Shown: positions 27,122 through 35,995, counted from the first letter of the stretch. The stretch is 51,369 nucleotides of DNA from Marinilabilia salmonicolor JCM 21150 (GCF_000259075.1 NZ_AJKI01000051.1:1-51369), one strand, 5' to 3'. Translations and numbers: made by a program. The notes: generated by a model from the sequence alone, not told the origin.

Positions 27122-28585
27122 TTAAACCTCCATTTGCTCCACCGTCAGCTTTGAGCCAATCACCACCATCGGCAATCCGGTACCCGGAACTGTGGAAGCC
27201 CCGGTATAAAACAAATTCTTCAACTTCTCATCCTTATTCGAAGGGCGCAGGTAAGCCATCTGTCCCATATTATGACCAAGTCCCAGACCACTTCCACGAT
27301 GCAGATTAAACATCCTTTCCCATTCCACAGGAGTATAAATTGTTTGAGAAACCCTGTTTTCAATCAAATCAAAACCCACTCTTTCAGATAAATCTTTCAG
27401 GATGCCCTCTGTAATTTCATTTTTATCCGACCAGTCGGGTCGAAAACGTAAATCAGGCACCGGAACCAGAATGAAAAGCGATTCACATCCCTCCGGCGCA
27501 CTTTCCGGATTGTGCCGGGACAGCACATTTACATAGTAATAAGGTTTTTGAAGCGAAACCTGATTCTTAAATATGCCGTTGGCATAATCCCTGAAATTGG
27601 TGCCCAAAAAATAGTTGTGGTGATGAATGTGAGGAATTTTCCCTTTCACGCCGAGATAAATGGTAAAGGGAGCCATGGTCCATCGCATCTCATCAAGCTT
27701 CTCCATACGAAACGACCTGCGATTCAGAACAGCCCCTCTGAACCAGGCGGCATCAGCATTGATTACATACTGATCAGCTTCCCATCTTCTGCCTTGCTGG
27801 TCAATCAGTGCCTTAACCTGATTTTTTGTCTGCTCCACCCCAACGATTTCCGTATCATAATGTATTTCCACTCCTCTCCTTTTCAGCTCATCAACCAAAC
27901 CTTCAACAATCTTGTACATCCCTCCACGCACATTATAGTAGCCATCGTGCTTCAACTCAGTATAGGATAAAAGAGTGAAAACAGCAGGCGTATCAAAAGG
28001 TGTACCTCCAAGAAAAAAAGCTACCAGTGACAGTATTTCCTTGACCTCACGAGATTCAAAGTGCCGTTCCACCTCACTCCAGAAAGTACGAATTAATTTT
28101 GGCGCATGCCTGATGGGAACCTGAACCAAAGCCTGAAGATATTCCCACCAGTGATCAAAATTTCTGCGGATAATGAGATTCTCTGTATCATGAAACAAAG
28201 CACCTGTAGTTTGCAGATAACGATTTAACTTTTTCTCCAGATCCGGTTCTATACCCTTAAACTCTTCAGCAAGTTTGTGTACATCCTTATATATTCTGAA
28301 AGTCTTACCTGTATCGCTAAAATTTACCGCATAAAGCGGATCCAACTCATGGAATTCGAAAGGTAACTCCCAGTCACAGGAACGTGCAAGTTCATGAAAT
28401 TCATAGCTCATACTAAAAAACGATGGCCCCATATCAAAGGTAAAACCATCTTTGGTGAGCCTGTTGAGGCGGCCACCGGCCTGATGAAATTTCTCCACCA
28501 TTACCACTTTTTGCCCTTTACTGGTCAATCGAAGAGCTGTTGACAATCCGCCAAGACCGGTTCCTGCTATTAAAACTTTGCCCAT
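27122..28585 (-). CDS. crtI: Phytoene desaturase (CrtI-type)
   Basis: A 487-residue FAD-dependent desaturase. The dinucleotide-binding start is Gly-Thr-Gly-Leu-Gly-Gly (about 8-13), then Gly-Gly-Arg-Leu-Asn (about 37-41) and Phe-Asp-Met-Gly-Pro-Ser (about 50-55). The C-terminus has Gly-Ala-Ser-Thr-Val-Pro-Gly-Thr-Gly-Leu-Pro, diagnostic of CrtI proteins. It converts phytoene to lycopene. It is first of the crtI-crtB operon. The second desaturase at 28958 is divergent and looks like the 3,4-desaturase, so this one is assigned CrtI; the assignment within the family is inference. Confidence 0.88.
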   Translation of the reverse strand: MGKVLIAGTGLGGLSTALRLTSKGQKVVMVEKFHQAGGRLNRLTKDGFTFDMGPSFFSMSYEFHELARSCDWELPFEFHELDPLYAVNFSDTGKTFRIYKDVHKLAEEFKGIEPDLEKKLNRYLQTTGALFHDTENLIIRRNFDHWWEYLQALVQVPIRHAPKLIRTFWSEVERHFESREVKEILSLVAFFLGGTPFDTPAVFTLLSYTELKHDGYYNVRGGMYKIVEGLVDELKRRGVEIHYDTEIVGVEQTKNQVKALIDQQGRRWEADQYVINADAAWFRGAVLNRRSFRMEKLDEMRWTMAPFTIYLGVKGKIPHIHHHNYFLGTNFRDYANGIFKNQVSLQKPYYYVNVLSRHNPESAPEGCESLFILVPVPDLRFRPDWSDKNEITEGILKDLSERVGFDLIENRVSQTIYTPVEWERMFNLHRGSGLGLGHNMGQMAYLRPSNKDEKLKNLFYTGASTVPGTGLPMVVIGSKLTVEQMEV

Positions 28586-28616
28586 TTATTTATCTATTTC
28601 TTTTTCAATTTCACTC

Positions 28617-28650
28617 AATTTTCTGTTAATTTCAACTTCGACAGAAAATT
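28617..28650. promoter_or_regulatory. Perfect 10-bp inverted repeat upstream of crtI
   Basis: AATTTTCTGT (28617-28626) and ACAGAAAATT (28641-28650) pair perfectly around 14 bases. It lies 32 bp upstream of the crtI start and just beyond the end of the small frame at 28660. It could be an operator for crtIB or a terminator for the small frame. Confidence 0.4.
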
Positions 28651-28659
28651 ATCCACATT

Positions 28660-28848
28660 TTATAAATGCTTATCGTCTTTACACAACATCCAAGGATTTG
28701 TAAACCTCATGCCCTTAACCTTTTTTTCAATAAATTTATCCGGAAAGTCATGAGTTAACATAAGTCGGTTAAAGAAATATGCTTTCCCTGACATAAGGGA
28801 ATCCTGATATTTATCCAGATCATTTTCTAACATACGTTTAACAATCAT
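28660..28848 (-). CDS. Possible small protein in carotenoid divergon
   Basis: A 62-residue frame between the divergent carotenoid operons, with natural-looking mixed composition and no membrane segment. It might be a small regulator, a truncated gene or a chance frame; no family is recognised. A perfect inverted repeat follows its stop. Listed as tentative because the 372-bp gap it occupies would otherwise be empty. Confidence 0.3.
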   Translation of the reverse strand: MIVKRMLENDLDKYQDSLMSGKAYFFNRLMLTHDFPDKFIEKKVKGMRFTNPWMLCKDDKHL

Positions 28849-28957
28849 TCAAATAAAGGAAACACAAAAAGTACAAATCACCTTTTAAAAAAATTAGTTT
28901 AAAGGAAAATAAATATACTTTTTAAACACACACCATGATTATTTTGTTTATTTTTAA

Positions 28958-30439
28958 ATGAAAAAAATGAAACAAAAAAAGTGCATCATTATAGGAGCCG
29001 GAATTGGCGGGCTTGCAACTTCAGTGAGATTGGCAGCTCTAGGCTATGAAGTACTAGTTTTGGAAAAAAACAGACTCCCCGGAGGAAAGATGCAACAAAT
29101 AGAAAGAGATGGTTTTCGCTTCGACACAGGGCCTTCGCTCTTTACGCTCCCCCATCTGGTCACAGATCTTTTGGCTCTGGGATCAACACCTTCTGATCTG
29201 ACCTTTAAATTTAATAAACTTAAAAATGTATGCCGATATTTTTATGACGACGGAACCATCATCAATGTGCCGGAAAAACCCGAAGATTTTGCCAGGGAAA
29301 TAGAAATTAAAACGGGTGAACCGGCAGCAAACATCCTAAACTACTTAAAAACAGCAAATGACCGGTATCAGTCATCAGCTGATTTGTTCATTTTCAACCC
29401 TCTGAAAAACATAATCTCCTCGGTTCGAAATAAAAAGCCGAAAGAACTGAAGCCAATGTTGAAGGTAAAACCTTTGCGAACCATGCACAAGGAGAATCAA
29501 ATTTCATTTCGCAGCCCACAGGTAATCCAGATTTTTGACAGATATGCCACTTACAACGGTTCTTCGCCTTACAAAGCATCCAGTATGCTGAATATGATTT
29601 CGCATCTGGAGCACAATGAAGGCGCATTCTTCCCGGAAAAAGGGATGTACAGCATCGTTGAAGCTATCTTTCACAAAGCCCTTTCTCTGGGCGTTAAATT
29701 TCAATTTGACACCGTTGTCAACAATTTGATTTCTGAAAAAAACCGCATCACGAAAGTAATTACCGGGAATGACGAATTGAATGCCGATGTGGTGGTTTCA
29801 GATATGGATGTGAACATGCTTTACCGGGGACCGGCAAAAAAGCTAAAAATGCCCGGATCAGTCAAAAAGCCGGATCTTTCGTCTTCTGCCATCATTTTTT
29901 ACTGGGGAATGAAACAATCCTTTCCACAATTAGATGTTCACAACATCCTTTTCTCCGGCGATTATCAGCGTGAATTCCAGTCCATTTTCAAAGATCATCA
30001 ACTTTCCAACGACCCTACGGTTTATATCTTTATCAGTTCCAAAATAGTGAAAGCAGACGCTCCGGAAGGAAAAGAGAACTGGTTTGTAATGATCAATGTG
30101 CCTCCGGGTACAGAGAAAGTAAATCAAAAATGGATTGATCAGGCCCGGGAGAATATTTTTAAAAAAATTCATCGTACATTGAAAATCAATCCACGGGAAA
30201 AGATTCTTTGCGAAGAAATTGCTACCTCAAAAACCATTGAGCGCAACACCGGATCCTGGAAAGGAGCCCTGTACGGGAACAATTCCAACTCTATCTGGTC
30301 GGCTTTTTTGAGGCATCAAAACAAATCAGGAAAATACAACAACCTGTTTTTTACTGGCGGAAGCGTTCATCCCGGAGGAGGCATTCCTCTTTGTCTGGCC
30401 TCAGCAGCAATTGTGGGAAAAGAAATAGAACAATTATGA
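28958..30439 (+). CDS. crtD: Carotenoid 3,4-desaturase (CrtD-like)
   Basis: A 493-residue FAD desaturase paralogous to CrtI. The nucleotide-binding motif is Gly-Ala-Gly-Ile-Gly-Gly (about 13-18), followed by Gly-Gly-Lys-Met (about 42-45) and Phe-Asp-Thr-Gly-Pro-Ser-Leu-Phe-Thr (about 54-62); the C-terminus carries Gly-Gly-Ser-Val-His-Pro-Gly-Gly-Gly-Ile-Pro. The Asp-Thr-Gly-Pro-Ser-Leu-Phe-Thr stretch is typical of Bacteroidota CrtD (1-hydroxycarotenoid 3,4-desaturase). Its stop overlaps the next ATG as ATGA, so it is coupled to the hydratase, matching the expected order hydration then desaturation. A start at 28967 is also possible. Confidence 0.85.
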   Translation: MKKMKQKKCIIIGAGIGGLATSVRLAALGYEVLVLEKNRLPGGKMQQIERDGFRFDTGPSLFTLPHLVTDLLALGSTPSDLTFKFNKLKNVCRYFYDDGTIINVPEKPEDFAREIEIKTGEPAANILNYLKTANDRYQSSADLFIFNPLKNIISSVRNKKPKELKPMLKVKPLRTMHKENQISFRSPQVIQIFDRYATYNGSSPYKASSMLNMISHLEHNEGAFFPEKGMYSIVEAIFHKALSLGVKFQFDTVVNNLISEKNRITKVITGNDELNADVVVSDMDVNMLYRGPAKKLKMPGSVKKPDLSSSAIIFYWGMKQSFPQLDVHNILFSGDYQREFQSIFKDHQLSNDPTVYIFISSKIVKADAPEGKENWFVMINVPPGTEKVNQKWIDQARENIFKKIHRTLKINPREKILCEEIATSKTIERNTGSWKGALYGNNSNSIWSAFLRHQNKSGKYNNLFFTGGSVHPGGGIPLCLASAAIVGKEIEQL

Positions 30440-31098
30440 CAGAAAAATTAAGACAATTAACCCGGAAGCACCTCACTCCTGAGAGGATCAACCGGTTCTG
30501 GCTCATTTATTACACGGTGGGCGTCATTGGTTTTGCGCAACCGGTTAGCCGCGAGCTGTTCCAAAACCTAACAGGGCTATCCATCCTGATGTCCACTGCC
30601 ATCATGTTGTACTTCCACCGCCCCTGGAATGTAGCTTTTATCGGAGCATTAACATTTGTACTTCTGGGAGGCATTTTCATTGAAGCTGTGGGAGTAAACA
30701 CAGGTATCGTTTTCGGTGAATATCAATACGGGGCTACTTTGGGACCAAAAATTGCAGGCACTCCCCTGCTCATCGGCATCAACTGGGTAATGCTGATCTA
30801 TATTGTCTGGCAGATAGTACAAAAAATTAACATCAGGGGAGCCGGTCAACTCCTGATTGGTGCTACCCTGCTGGTGGGCTACGATTTGTTTTTGGAACCC
30901 ATTGCCATGAGCACCGATATGTGGAATTGGGCAGGACAACAGGTGCCACACCAGAATTATATAGCATGGTTTATTATCTCCCTTGTGTTTCTGAGTATAT
31001 TTAAAATGGCAAAAATCAACTATCAAAACCCCGTTGCTCCGGGGTTGTTGGCGGCCCAGGCAGGGTTTTTCTTTTTACTGAACCTGCTGAACATCTGA
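30436..31098 (+). CDS. cruF: Carotenoid hydratase (CruF-like)
   Basis: A 220-residue inner-membrane protein with six to seven hydrophobic segments. It matches the carotenoid biosynthesis protein family (CruF, DUF422), including Gly-Val-Asn-Thr-Gly-x-x-Phe-Gly-x-Tyr-x-Tyr (about 88-100) and Gly-Ile-Asn-Trp (about 114-117). CruF adds water to the 1,2 double bond of lycopene- or gamma-carotene-type ends. It is coupled to crtD by the ATGA overlap at 30436 and followed by an acyltransferase and a glycosyltransferase. Confidence 0.85.
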   Translation: MTEKLRQLTRKHLTPERINRFWLIYYTVGVIGFAQPVSRELFQNLTGLSILMSTAIMLYFHRPWNVAFIGALTFVLLGGIFIEAVGVNTGIVFGEYQYGATLGPKIAGTPLLIGINWVMLIYIVWQIVQKINIRGAGQLLIGATLLVGYDLFLEPIAMSTDMWNWAGQQVPHQNYIAWFIISLVFLSIFKMAKINYQNPVAPGLLAAQAGFFFLLNLLNI

Positions 31099-31126
31099 TT
31101 TACCGAATAAAACAAATCTTTTTTTT

Positions 31127-31747
31127 ATGATAAAAGCATCACATAAACCTCTATTAGTCTGGTTTTTTAAAGTATTTACAAAAATAATCATCCACTCCAA
31201 ATTTCATAAAATCTTCATAGAGGGGGACACTTCTCCTACAACATCTTCCATGTTGGTCATCAACAACCATTTCTCATGGTGGGATGGCTTTTTTATCCAC
31301 TACCTAAACAATAAGCTTTGGAAAAAACGTTTTCATGTAATGATGCTTGAGGAAGAACTGGAAAAACGAAAATTTCTATCAAAAGGAGGTGCCTTTTCCA
31401 TACGAAGAAATCATTCCACCACCGCAACATCTCTGATATATGCCAAAAACATCCTTAAAAACGATGCACAAAATTTACTGCTGATGTATCCGCAGGGAAA
31501 ACTCCAATCAATGGCCAGCCGCTACCTGCGTTTTGAGCCCGGAGTACAGCATCTGGTGGATAAAACAAAAGTACCGGTAAAAATGGTTGTATCTCTGGTG
31601 GATTTCTTTGAAAAGCCGCGGCCATCGGTCTGGCTTTACCTCAAAGATTTGTATTATGACCCTGAATCAGAGCAAACCATCGAACAAAGCTTTAACTTGT
31701 TCATGGATGAATGCATTGAACATCACAATCAAGACACCGACCTTTAG
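31127..31747 (+). CDS. PlsC-family acyltransferase
   Basis: A 206-residue acyltransferase of the lysophospholipid (PlsC) family. The catalytic HX4D motif is His-Phe-Ser-Trp-Trp-Asp (about 46-51), and Pro-Gln-Gly-Lys-Leu-Gln (about 122-127) matches the second conserved block. There is one hydrophobic N-terminal patch and no signal peptide. Its position in the carotenoid operon, next to a glycosyltransferase, suggests that it acylates a carotenoid glycoside, like CruD in green sulfur bacteria. That role is inference; a general lipid role is the alternative. Confidence 0.8.
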   Translation: MIKASHKPLLVWFFKVFTKIIIHSKFHKIFIEGDTSPTTSSMLVINNHFSWWDGFFIHYLNNKLWKKRFHVMMLEEELEKRKFLSKGGAFSIRRNHSTTATSLIYAKNILKNDAQNLLLMYPQGKLQSMASRYLRFEPGVQHLVDKTKVPVKMVVSLVDFFEKPRPSVWLYLKDLYYDPESEQTIEQSFNLFMDECIEHHNQDTDL

Positions 31748-31877
31748 CATAAAACGAGCATAACAACGATTACCACAACAAGAACACCCACAAATATCTG
31801 AATATAACCCCCATCCGACATATAAAAAAAATAAATATTATACGGGTAAAACAACACAAAAAACACCCCAAACAAGA

Positions 31878-32975
31878 ATGGATTTTCTCACCACAACTGC
31901 CTTCATTGCTCTGACAATCATCTCCATCAGGTGGATGACTGCCTTACTGAATCTCCTGACCGGAATCCCACGCTTCATACCTTTCCAGAAGAAGACAAAT
32001 GAGATTTCCATTTTAATACCTGCAAGAAATGAAGCCAAAAATCTTCCTACACTTTTAAAGGGGCTTACTCAATGTGACAGCTCCGTGGGAGAAATCATCG
32101 TCTATAATGATCAATCGGAGGATGACACCGCAGCCGTTATAAAGAAATGGTCACAACACGATCCGAGAATCAGATTAATAGAAGGGATGGAAGTGCCCCC
32201 CGGATGGAAAGGAAAAAACCACGCCTGTTATCACCTGGCAAAAAAAGCCGGCGGTCGTTATTTGTTGTTTTTAGATGCTGATGTAACGGTGAGTCAGGAA
32301 GCCATAGACCTTGCTTTTTCCAGTCTCAGGAGTGATCAGTTAACCCTTTTCTCCTTTTTCCCCCGTCAGGAGATGAAGACACAGGGAGAATGGCTGTTGG
32401 TTGCCCAGGTAAACATCATACTCCTTTCGCTTCTGCCACTAAGTGTGTCCAGTTTTATCCCATGGTCCCTTATGACAGCCGCCAATGGTCAGTTTATGCT
32501 TTTCGATGGCGACGCCTACCGGAAATATCAATTTCATAAAATCATGAAAGCCCGGGCTGTGGAAGATATTGCCATTGCACAGTACATCAAGAAGAAAAAA
32601 TTGAAAGTCAGAACGGTTCCCGGTCCGGAAGGGGTTAAATGCCGGATGTATCACAATTACCGGGAGGCATTGATGGGCCTTGCCCGAAGTGCCCGGTTCT
32701 TTTTTGGAGGCAGCATTGTGGCAGGATGGTTGTATACATTTTTTTCATCGCTGGGATGGTTGCCGGTAGTAGTGACCCTGTCCACCACATGGATTTTGTT
32801 TTACTTCCTGTTATTAATTTCCATGCGTATTTTTGTAAGCCAGGTCAGTGGTCAATCCGCCATTAAGAATCTTTTGCTGATGCCTTTGCAACAAGCAGCG
32901 CTGATTCATCTTTTTTATACTGCCACCAAACAATTGATTTTAAAGAAAACCACATGGAAAGGACGAAGTATATAG
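31878..32975 (+). CDS. GT2 glycosyltransferase (CruC/CrtQ-like)
   Basis: A 365-residue membrane-anchored glycosyltransferase 2. An N-terminal helix (1-25) precedes the GT-A domain with Tyr-Asn-Asp-Gln-Ser-x-Asp-Asp-Thr (about 76-84), the DxD motif Leu-Asp-Ala-Asp-Val (about 132-136) and an acceptor Val-Glu-Asp (about 230) with Ala-x-Tyr. Two to three C-terminal helices follow (about 280-345). GT2 proteins of this shape glycosylate hydroxylated carotenoids (CruC/CrtQ type). It is 130 bp after the acyltransferase and is the last clear gene of the carotenoid operon. Confidence 0.82.
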   Translation: MDFLTTTAFIALTIISIRWMTALLNLLTGIPRFIPFQKKTNEISILIPARNEAKNLPTLLKGLTQCDSSVGEIIVYNDQSEDDTAAVIKKWSQHDPRIRLIEGMEVPPGWKGKNHACYHLAKKAGGRYLLFLDADVTVSQEAIDLAFSSLRSDQLTLFSFFPRQEMKTQGEWLLVAQVNIILLSLLPLSVSSFIPWSLMTAANGQFMLFDGDAYRKYQFHKIMKARAVEDIAIAQYIKKKKLKVRTVPGPEGVKCRMYHNYREALMGLARSARFFFGGSIVAGWLYTFFSSLGWLPVVVTLSTTWILFYFLLLISMRIFVSQVSGQSAIKNLLLMPLQQAALIHLFYTATKQLILKKTTWKGRSI

Positions 32976-33001
32976 CAGTCCTCCAAAAAGCGAGGCTTTT
33001 T

Positions 33002-33190
33002 GCTTTTAAAGGAATACACAATATTGTTAAGTTTTTAAAAGGCCAACGGTCTTTAAGCAACAGTCTGGGGCAAAACCCCAGGAAAATTGTAATAAAGAGA
33101 GGGGGCGTGGAGGATACCCTAAGCCCCGGGGCGTTGCCCTGGACTATTGTTTTCAGGCCTTCAGCCGGTTTACACTTTACCAGTTTTATG
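33002..33190 (+). repeat. REP-like intergenic repeat, copy C
   Basis: Copy of the 8282-8522 family: 33003-33060 matches 8283-8340, and CTATTGTTTTCAGGCCTTCA (33143-33162) matches 8463-8482. It lacks the large central hairpin. It lies exactly in the apparent N-terminal part of a longer open frame from 32954, so that extension is not protein. Confidence 0.7.
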
Positions 33191-33943
33191 TATAAGTTAG
33201 TGTTACTGATTATTATTTTTTCAGGCCAACTGAGTCAAACGACTCAGGGACAAAGCCACGATGAGCTCTTTTTTGAGTGTTATACCACCACCAATATGGA
33301 GCCGTGGAAGATAGAAATGGAAAACATGGCAGCACAAAAAGAACCAGGAAATTACCACCAGCTGTTTGAAGTGGTGCTGGCCTGGTATGGCTACATTGGC
33401 TATTGCCTGGGCAATGACAAGGAAGATGAAGCCGAACAATACCTCGAAACCGGATGGGAATACCTGGATGAGCTAATTGAAATGGAGCCATCCAACGCTG
33501 CGCCCCATGCGCTCAAAAGCGGTTTTTACGGATTTGAGATGGCTCTGGCACGTTACAAAGCCCTTATTCTGGGCCCCAGAAGTGTCTCCACTCTAAAAAC
33601 AGCAGCCTCTATCGACAGTACCAACATTCATTATCTGATAGAGAAAGGCAACCAGATGTACTATATGCCCACAATGCTGGGGGGAGATAAAGAGATAGCC
33701 CTGCACCATTACAAACATGCAATAGAACTCATGGAATCGGGCGAAAGGTATCATCAGGGACACTGGTTCTACCTCAATACCCTGGTTACCCTCGGATATT
33801 CCTACCAATCGACGGAGCATATACAGGAAGCACGTATTATTTATCAAAAGATCCAGCGCATAGCGCCCACTTTCAAATGGTTTAACGAAGAGGTGTGGCC
33901 CCGTTTTATAAAGAAATACGGAGCAGGAATTAAACTGGATTAA
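33188..33943 (+). CDS. Exported TPR-like protein
   Basis: A 251-residue protein with a signal peptide (residues 1-22, Met-Tyr-Lys-Leu-Val-Leu-Leu-Ile-Ile-Ile-Phe) and TPR-like helical repeats. Examples are Glu-Ala-Glu-Gln-Tyr-Leu-Glu-Thr-Gly (about 80-88) and Ala-Arg-Ile-Ile-Tyr-Gln-Lys-Ile (about 219-226). The frame is open back to 32954, but the first 78 residues of that version are encoded by the REP-like repeat, so I start at the ATG at 33188. It resembles the TRAP-T / TatT-type periplasmic TPR proteins only loosely. It follows the carotenoid operon; a functional link is unproved. Confidence 0.72.
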   Translation: MYKLVLLIIIFSGQLSQTTQGQSHDELFFECYTTTNMEPWKIEMENMAAQKEPGNYHQLFEVVLAWYGYIGYCLGNDKEDEAEQYLETGWEYLDELIEMEPSNAAPHALKSGFYGFEMALARYKALILGPRSVSTLKTAASIDSTNIHYLIEKGNQMYYMPTMLGGDKEIALHHYKHAIELMESGERYHQGHWFYLNTLVTLGYSYQSTEHIQEARIIYQKIQRIAPTFKWFNEEVWPRFIKKYGAGIKLD

Positions 33944-33959
33944 GTTGATGAGCAAACCT

Positions 33960-34164
33960 GTTTCATCAGTATAAAATTTATCTAAGTTATTGGTCTGATG
34001 GAACTCGCCTATGGGAATTTATACATTGTCCTTTGTGGCATCCCTTAGCATGCTCGTTTCATCAGTATAAAATTTACTTTTTAAGGTCGGATGGATCTCG
34101 CGATTTCCTTATGCATGCCCTTTTGTGGTTGATTTTAGAAATCAACGCTCCATGTTCGTTTCAT
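33960..34164 (+). repeat. Imperfect tandem repeat, about 96-102 bp units
   Basis: GTTTCATCAGTATAAAATTT occurs at 33960-33979 and again at 34056-34075, and GTTTCAT starts a third partial unit at 34158. The units also share GGTC-x-GATGGA-x-CTCGC and CCTTTTGTGG-type words. It lies between the TPR gene and the exonuclease gene and may contain its promoter. It is not coding; an apparent long N-terminus of the exonuclease frame here is rejected. Confidence 0.55.
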
Positions 34165-34245
34165 TATTTTTTAGGTAGTCACCTCCTGAATAACTATTTT
34201 TGTTTCTTATCATTTTCGATTAATAAAGAAATAAGGTATCAACAC

Positions 34246-35019
34246 ATGCAATTAAATTTAAAAAATCCAATCGTTTTCTTCGATCTGGAAACCACCGGCA
34301 TTAACATTGCCAACGACCGCATAGTAGAAATTTCTGTCCTTAAAATAGATACTGACGGTAACGAAGAGGTGAAAACCATGCGCATCAATCCCGAAGTACC
34401 GATTCCCCAAAAAACATCGGAGATTCATGGCATTTATGATGAGGATGTGAAGGATGAACCCACCTTCAAAGAAGTGGGTCGCCAGTTGGCCACTTTTATG
34501 GAAGGCTGCGATATAGCCGGCTTCAACTCCAACAAGTTTGACATCCCGTTACTGGCTGAGGAATTCATTCGTGCAGAAGTGGATTTCGATATGACCAAGC
34601 GCAAATTCATTGACGTCCAGACCATTTTCCACAAAATGGAGAAACGTACCCTTGAAGCTGCCTACAAATTTTACTGCGATAAAAACCTGGACGATGCCCA
34701 CAGTGCAGAAGCCGATACCCGGGCCACCTACGAGGTGCTGAAAGCCCAGCTGGATCGCTATTCCGACCTGAAAAACGACATGGAGTGGCTCTCCAAATTC
34801 TCTGCACACAACCGAAATGCCGATTTTGCCGGACGCATCATCTTCAATGACAAAGGTGTCGAAGTATTTAATTTTGGAAAATACAAAGGCAAGCCCGTCA
34901 CCGAAGTACTGGACACAGATCCCGGCTATTACGGCTGGATGATGAATGGTGATTTCCCATTATTTACAAAAAAGGTGCTGACAAATATTAAGTTGAGAAA
35001 TGCATTTGGAAAGGGGTGA
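34246..35019 (+). CDS. DnaQ-like 3'-5' exonuclease
   Basis: A 257-residue protein with a DEDD exonuclease fold in the first 170 residues. Exo I is Phe-Phe-Asp-Leu-Glu-Thr-Thr-Gly (about 11-18), Exo II is Gly-Phe-Asn-Ser-Asn-Lys-Phe-Asp (about 91-98) and Exo III has His-Ser-Ala-Glu-Ala-Asp (about 150-155), which makes it DEDDh. The C-terminal 70 residues with Phe-Gly-Lys-Tyr-Lys-Gly-Lys-Pro-Val resemble the putative quorum-sensing-regulated (DUF3820-like) segment found after such exonucleases. The true start is the ATG at 34246. The stop is 3 bp before the next start, so it is co-transcribed. Confidence 0.88.
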   Translation: MQLNLKNPIVFFDLETTGINIANDRIVEISVLKIDTDGNEEVKTMRINPEVPIPQKTSEIHGIYDEDVKDEPTFKEVGRQLATFMEGCDIAGFNSNKFDIPLLAEEFIRAEVDFDMTKRKFIDVQTIFHKMEKRTLEAAYKFYCDKNLDDAHSAEADTRATYEVLKAQLDRYSDLKNDMEWLSKFSAHNRNADFAGRIIFNDKGVEVFNFGKYKGKPVTEVLDTDPGYYGWMMNGDFPLFTKKVLTNIKLRNAFGKG

Positions 35020-35022
35020 AAA

Positions 35023-35634
35023 ATGAAAATACTCTGCATAGGCCGTAATTACGTAGATCACGCAACCGAACTAAACAACCCGGTTCCCGCAGAACCGGTT
35101 ATTTTCTCCAAGCCTGACACGGCGTTGTTGCGCAACAACGACCCGTTTTTTCTGCCCGATTTCGCCAACGATTTTCATCATGAGGTGGAGATTGTGGTTC
35201 GCATCAACAAGCTGGGAAAGAACATTGAGGAGAGATTTGCCCACCGGTATTATGAAGAGATCAGTCTGGGCATTGATTTCACAGCCCGTGATTTGCAGGA
35301 TCAGCTAAAGAAAAAAGGCCTGCCCTGGGAAAAGAGCAAAGCCTTTGATCATTCGGCAGTGATTTCAAAGTTTGTAAATAAAGACCAGTTTCCGGATTTG
35401 AACAACCTAAATTTCAGGTTGGACATCAATCACGAAACCCGCCAAAAAGGCAATACGGCTGATATGATTTTTAGCATTGACCAGCTGATTGCGCATGTCT
35501 CCAAATATTTTACCCTCAAAATCGGTGATTACCTTTATACCGGAACCCCTGCCGGCGTTAGCCCTGTGAAAATTGGCGACCGACTTCAGGGATTTATTGA
35601 GAACGAAGCATTTTTTGATTTTGAAGTAAAATAA
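35023..35634 (+). CDS. FAH-family hydrolase (FAHD1-like)
   Basis: A 203-residue short fumarylacetoacetate-hydrolase-family protein. The metal site is suggested by His-Glu-Val-Glu-Ile-Val (about 47-52) and Gly-Ile-Asp-Phe-Thr-Ala-Arg-Asp (about 83-90), with a C-terminal Tyr-Thr-Gly-Thr-Pro-Ala-Gly-Val (about 172-179). Such short forms are acylpyruvase/oxaloacetate decarboxylase-like (FAHD1). The start at 35023 is 3 bp after the exonuclease stop and is preceded by AAGGGGTG, a fair ribosome site. Confidence 0.88.
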   Translation: MKILCIGRNYVDHATELNNPVPAEPVIFSKPDTALLRNNDPFFLPDFANDFHHEVEIVVRINKLGKNIEERFAHRYYEEISLGIDFTARDLQDQLKKKGLPWEKSKAFDHSAVISKFVNKDQFPDLNNLNFRLDINHETRQKGNTADMIFSIDQLIAHVSKYFTLKIGDYLYTGTPAGVSPVKIGDRLQGFIENEAFFDFEVK

Positions 35635-35711
35635 GCAAAGAGCAGAGGGCACAGAGCATGGAGAATGGAGAATTTGAGCCTTGCTTAGTTTCTTTCAGCT
35701 TTTTCATTAAG

Positions 35712-35930
35712 GTATCACCCCTACCGGGGCTTTTCCGTACATTGCAAAACCATTTCTACCAAACTGTCGCCCCGCCGGGGCTGGAATAGACAGATTGAGA
35801 AGTACATACATTTCAGCATTTTTTCCCATCGGAAAATGCCAAAATCATCCATTTTTGCTGGTAAAATGGGACAGCCCCGGATGGGGTGACACCTGCAAAT
35901 ACATTTTTCTGTCACCCCTGCCGAGGGTTC
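35712..35930. repeat. Cluster of GTCACCCC modules
   Basis: Four related hairpin modules: ATCACCCCTACCGGGGCTT (about 35714), GTCGCCCCGCCGGGGCT (35766-35782), the inverse AGCCCCGGATGGGGTGAC (about 35873) and GTCACCCCTGCCGAGGG (about 35911). Together they are probably a dispersed palindromic element. They lie in a 420-bp gap between converging genes. Confidence 0.6.
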
Positions 35931-35995
35931 ATCATCACTCTTGTCGTTTATTCTCTACCAACCTACTCACTTTTTCAGGGAGAAGACACTCAGTA

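Noticed and set aside
32954-33187. N-terminal extension of the TPR gene
   Set aside because: This stretch is a copy of a dispersed REP-like repeat, and the downstream ATG at 33188 begins a proper signal peptide.
34033-34245. N-terminal extension of the exonuclease gene
   Set aside because: It lies in imperfect tandem repeats and the exonuclease fold begins right after the ATG at 34246.
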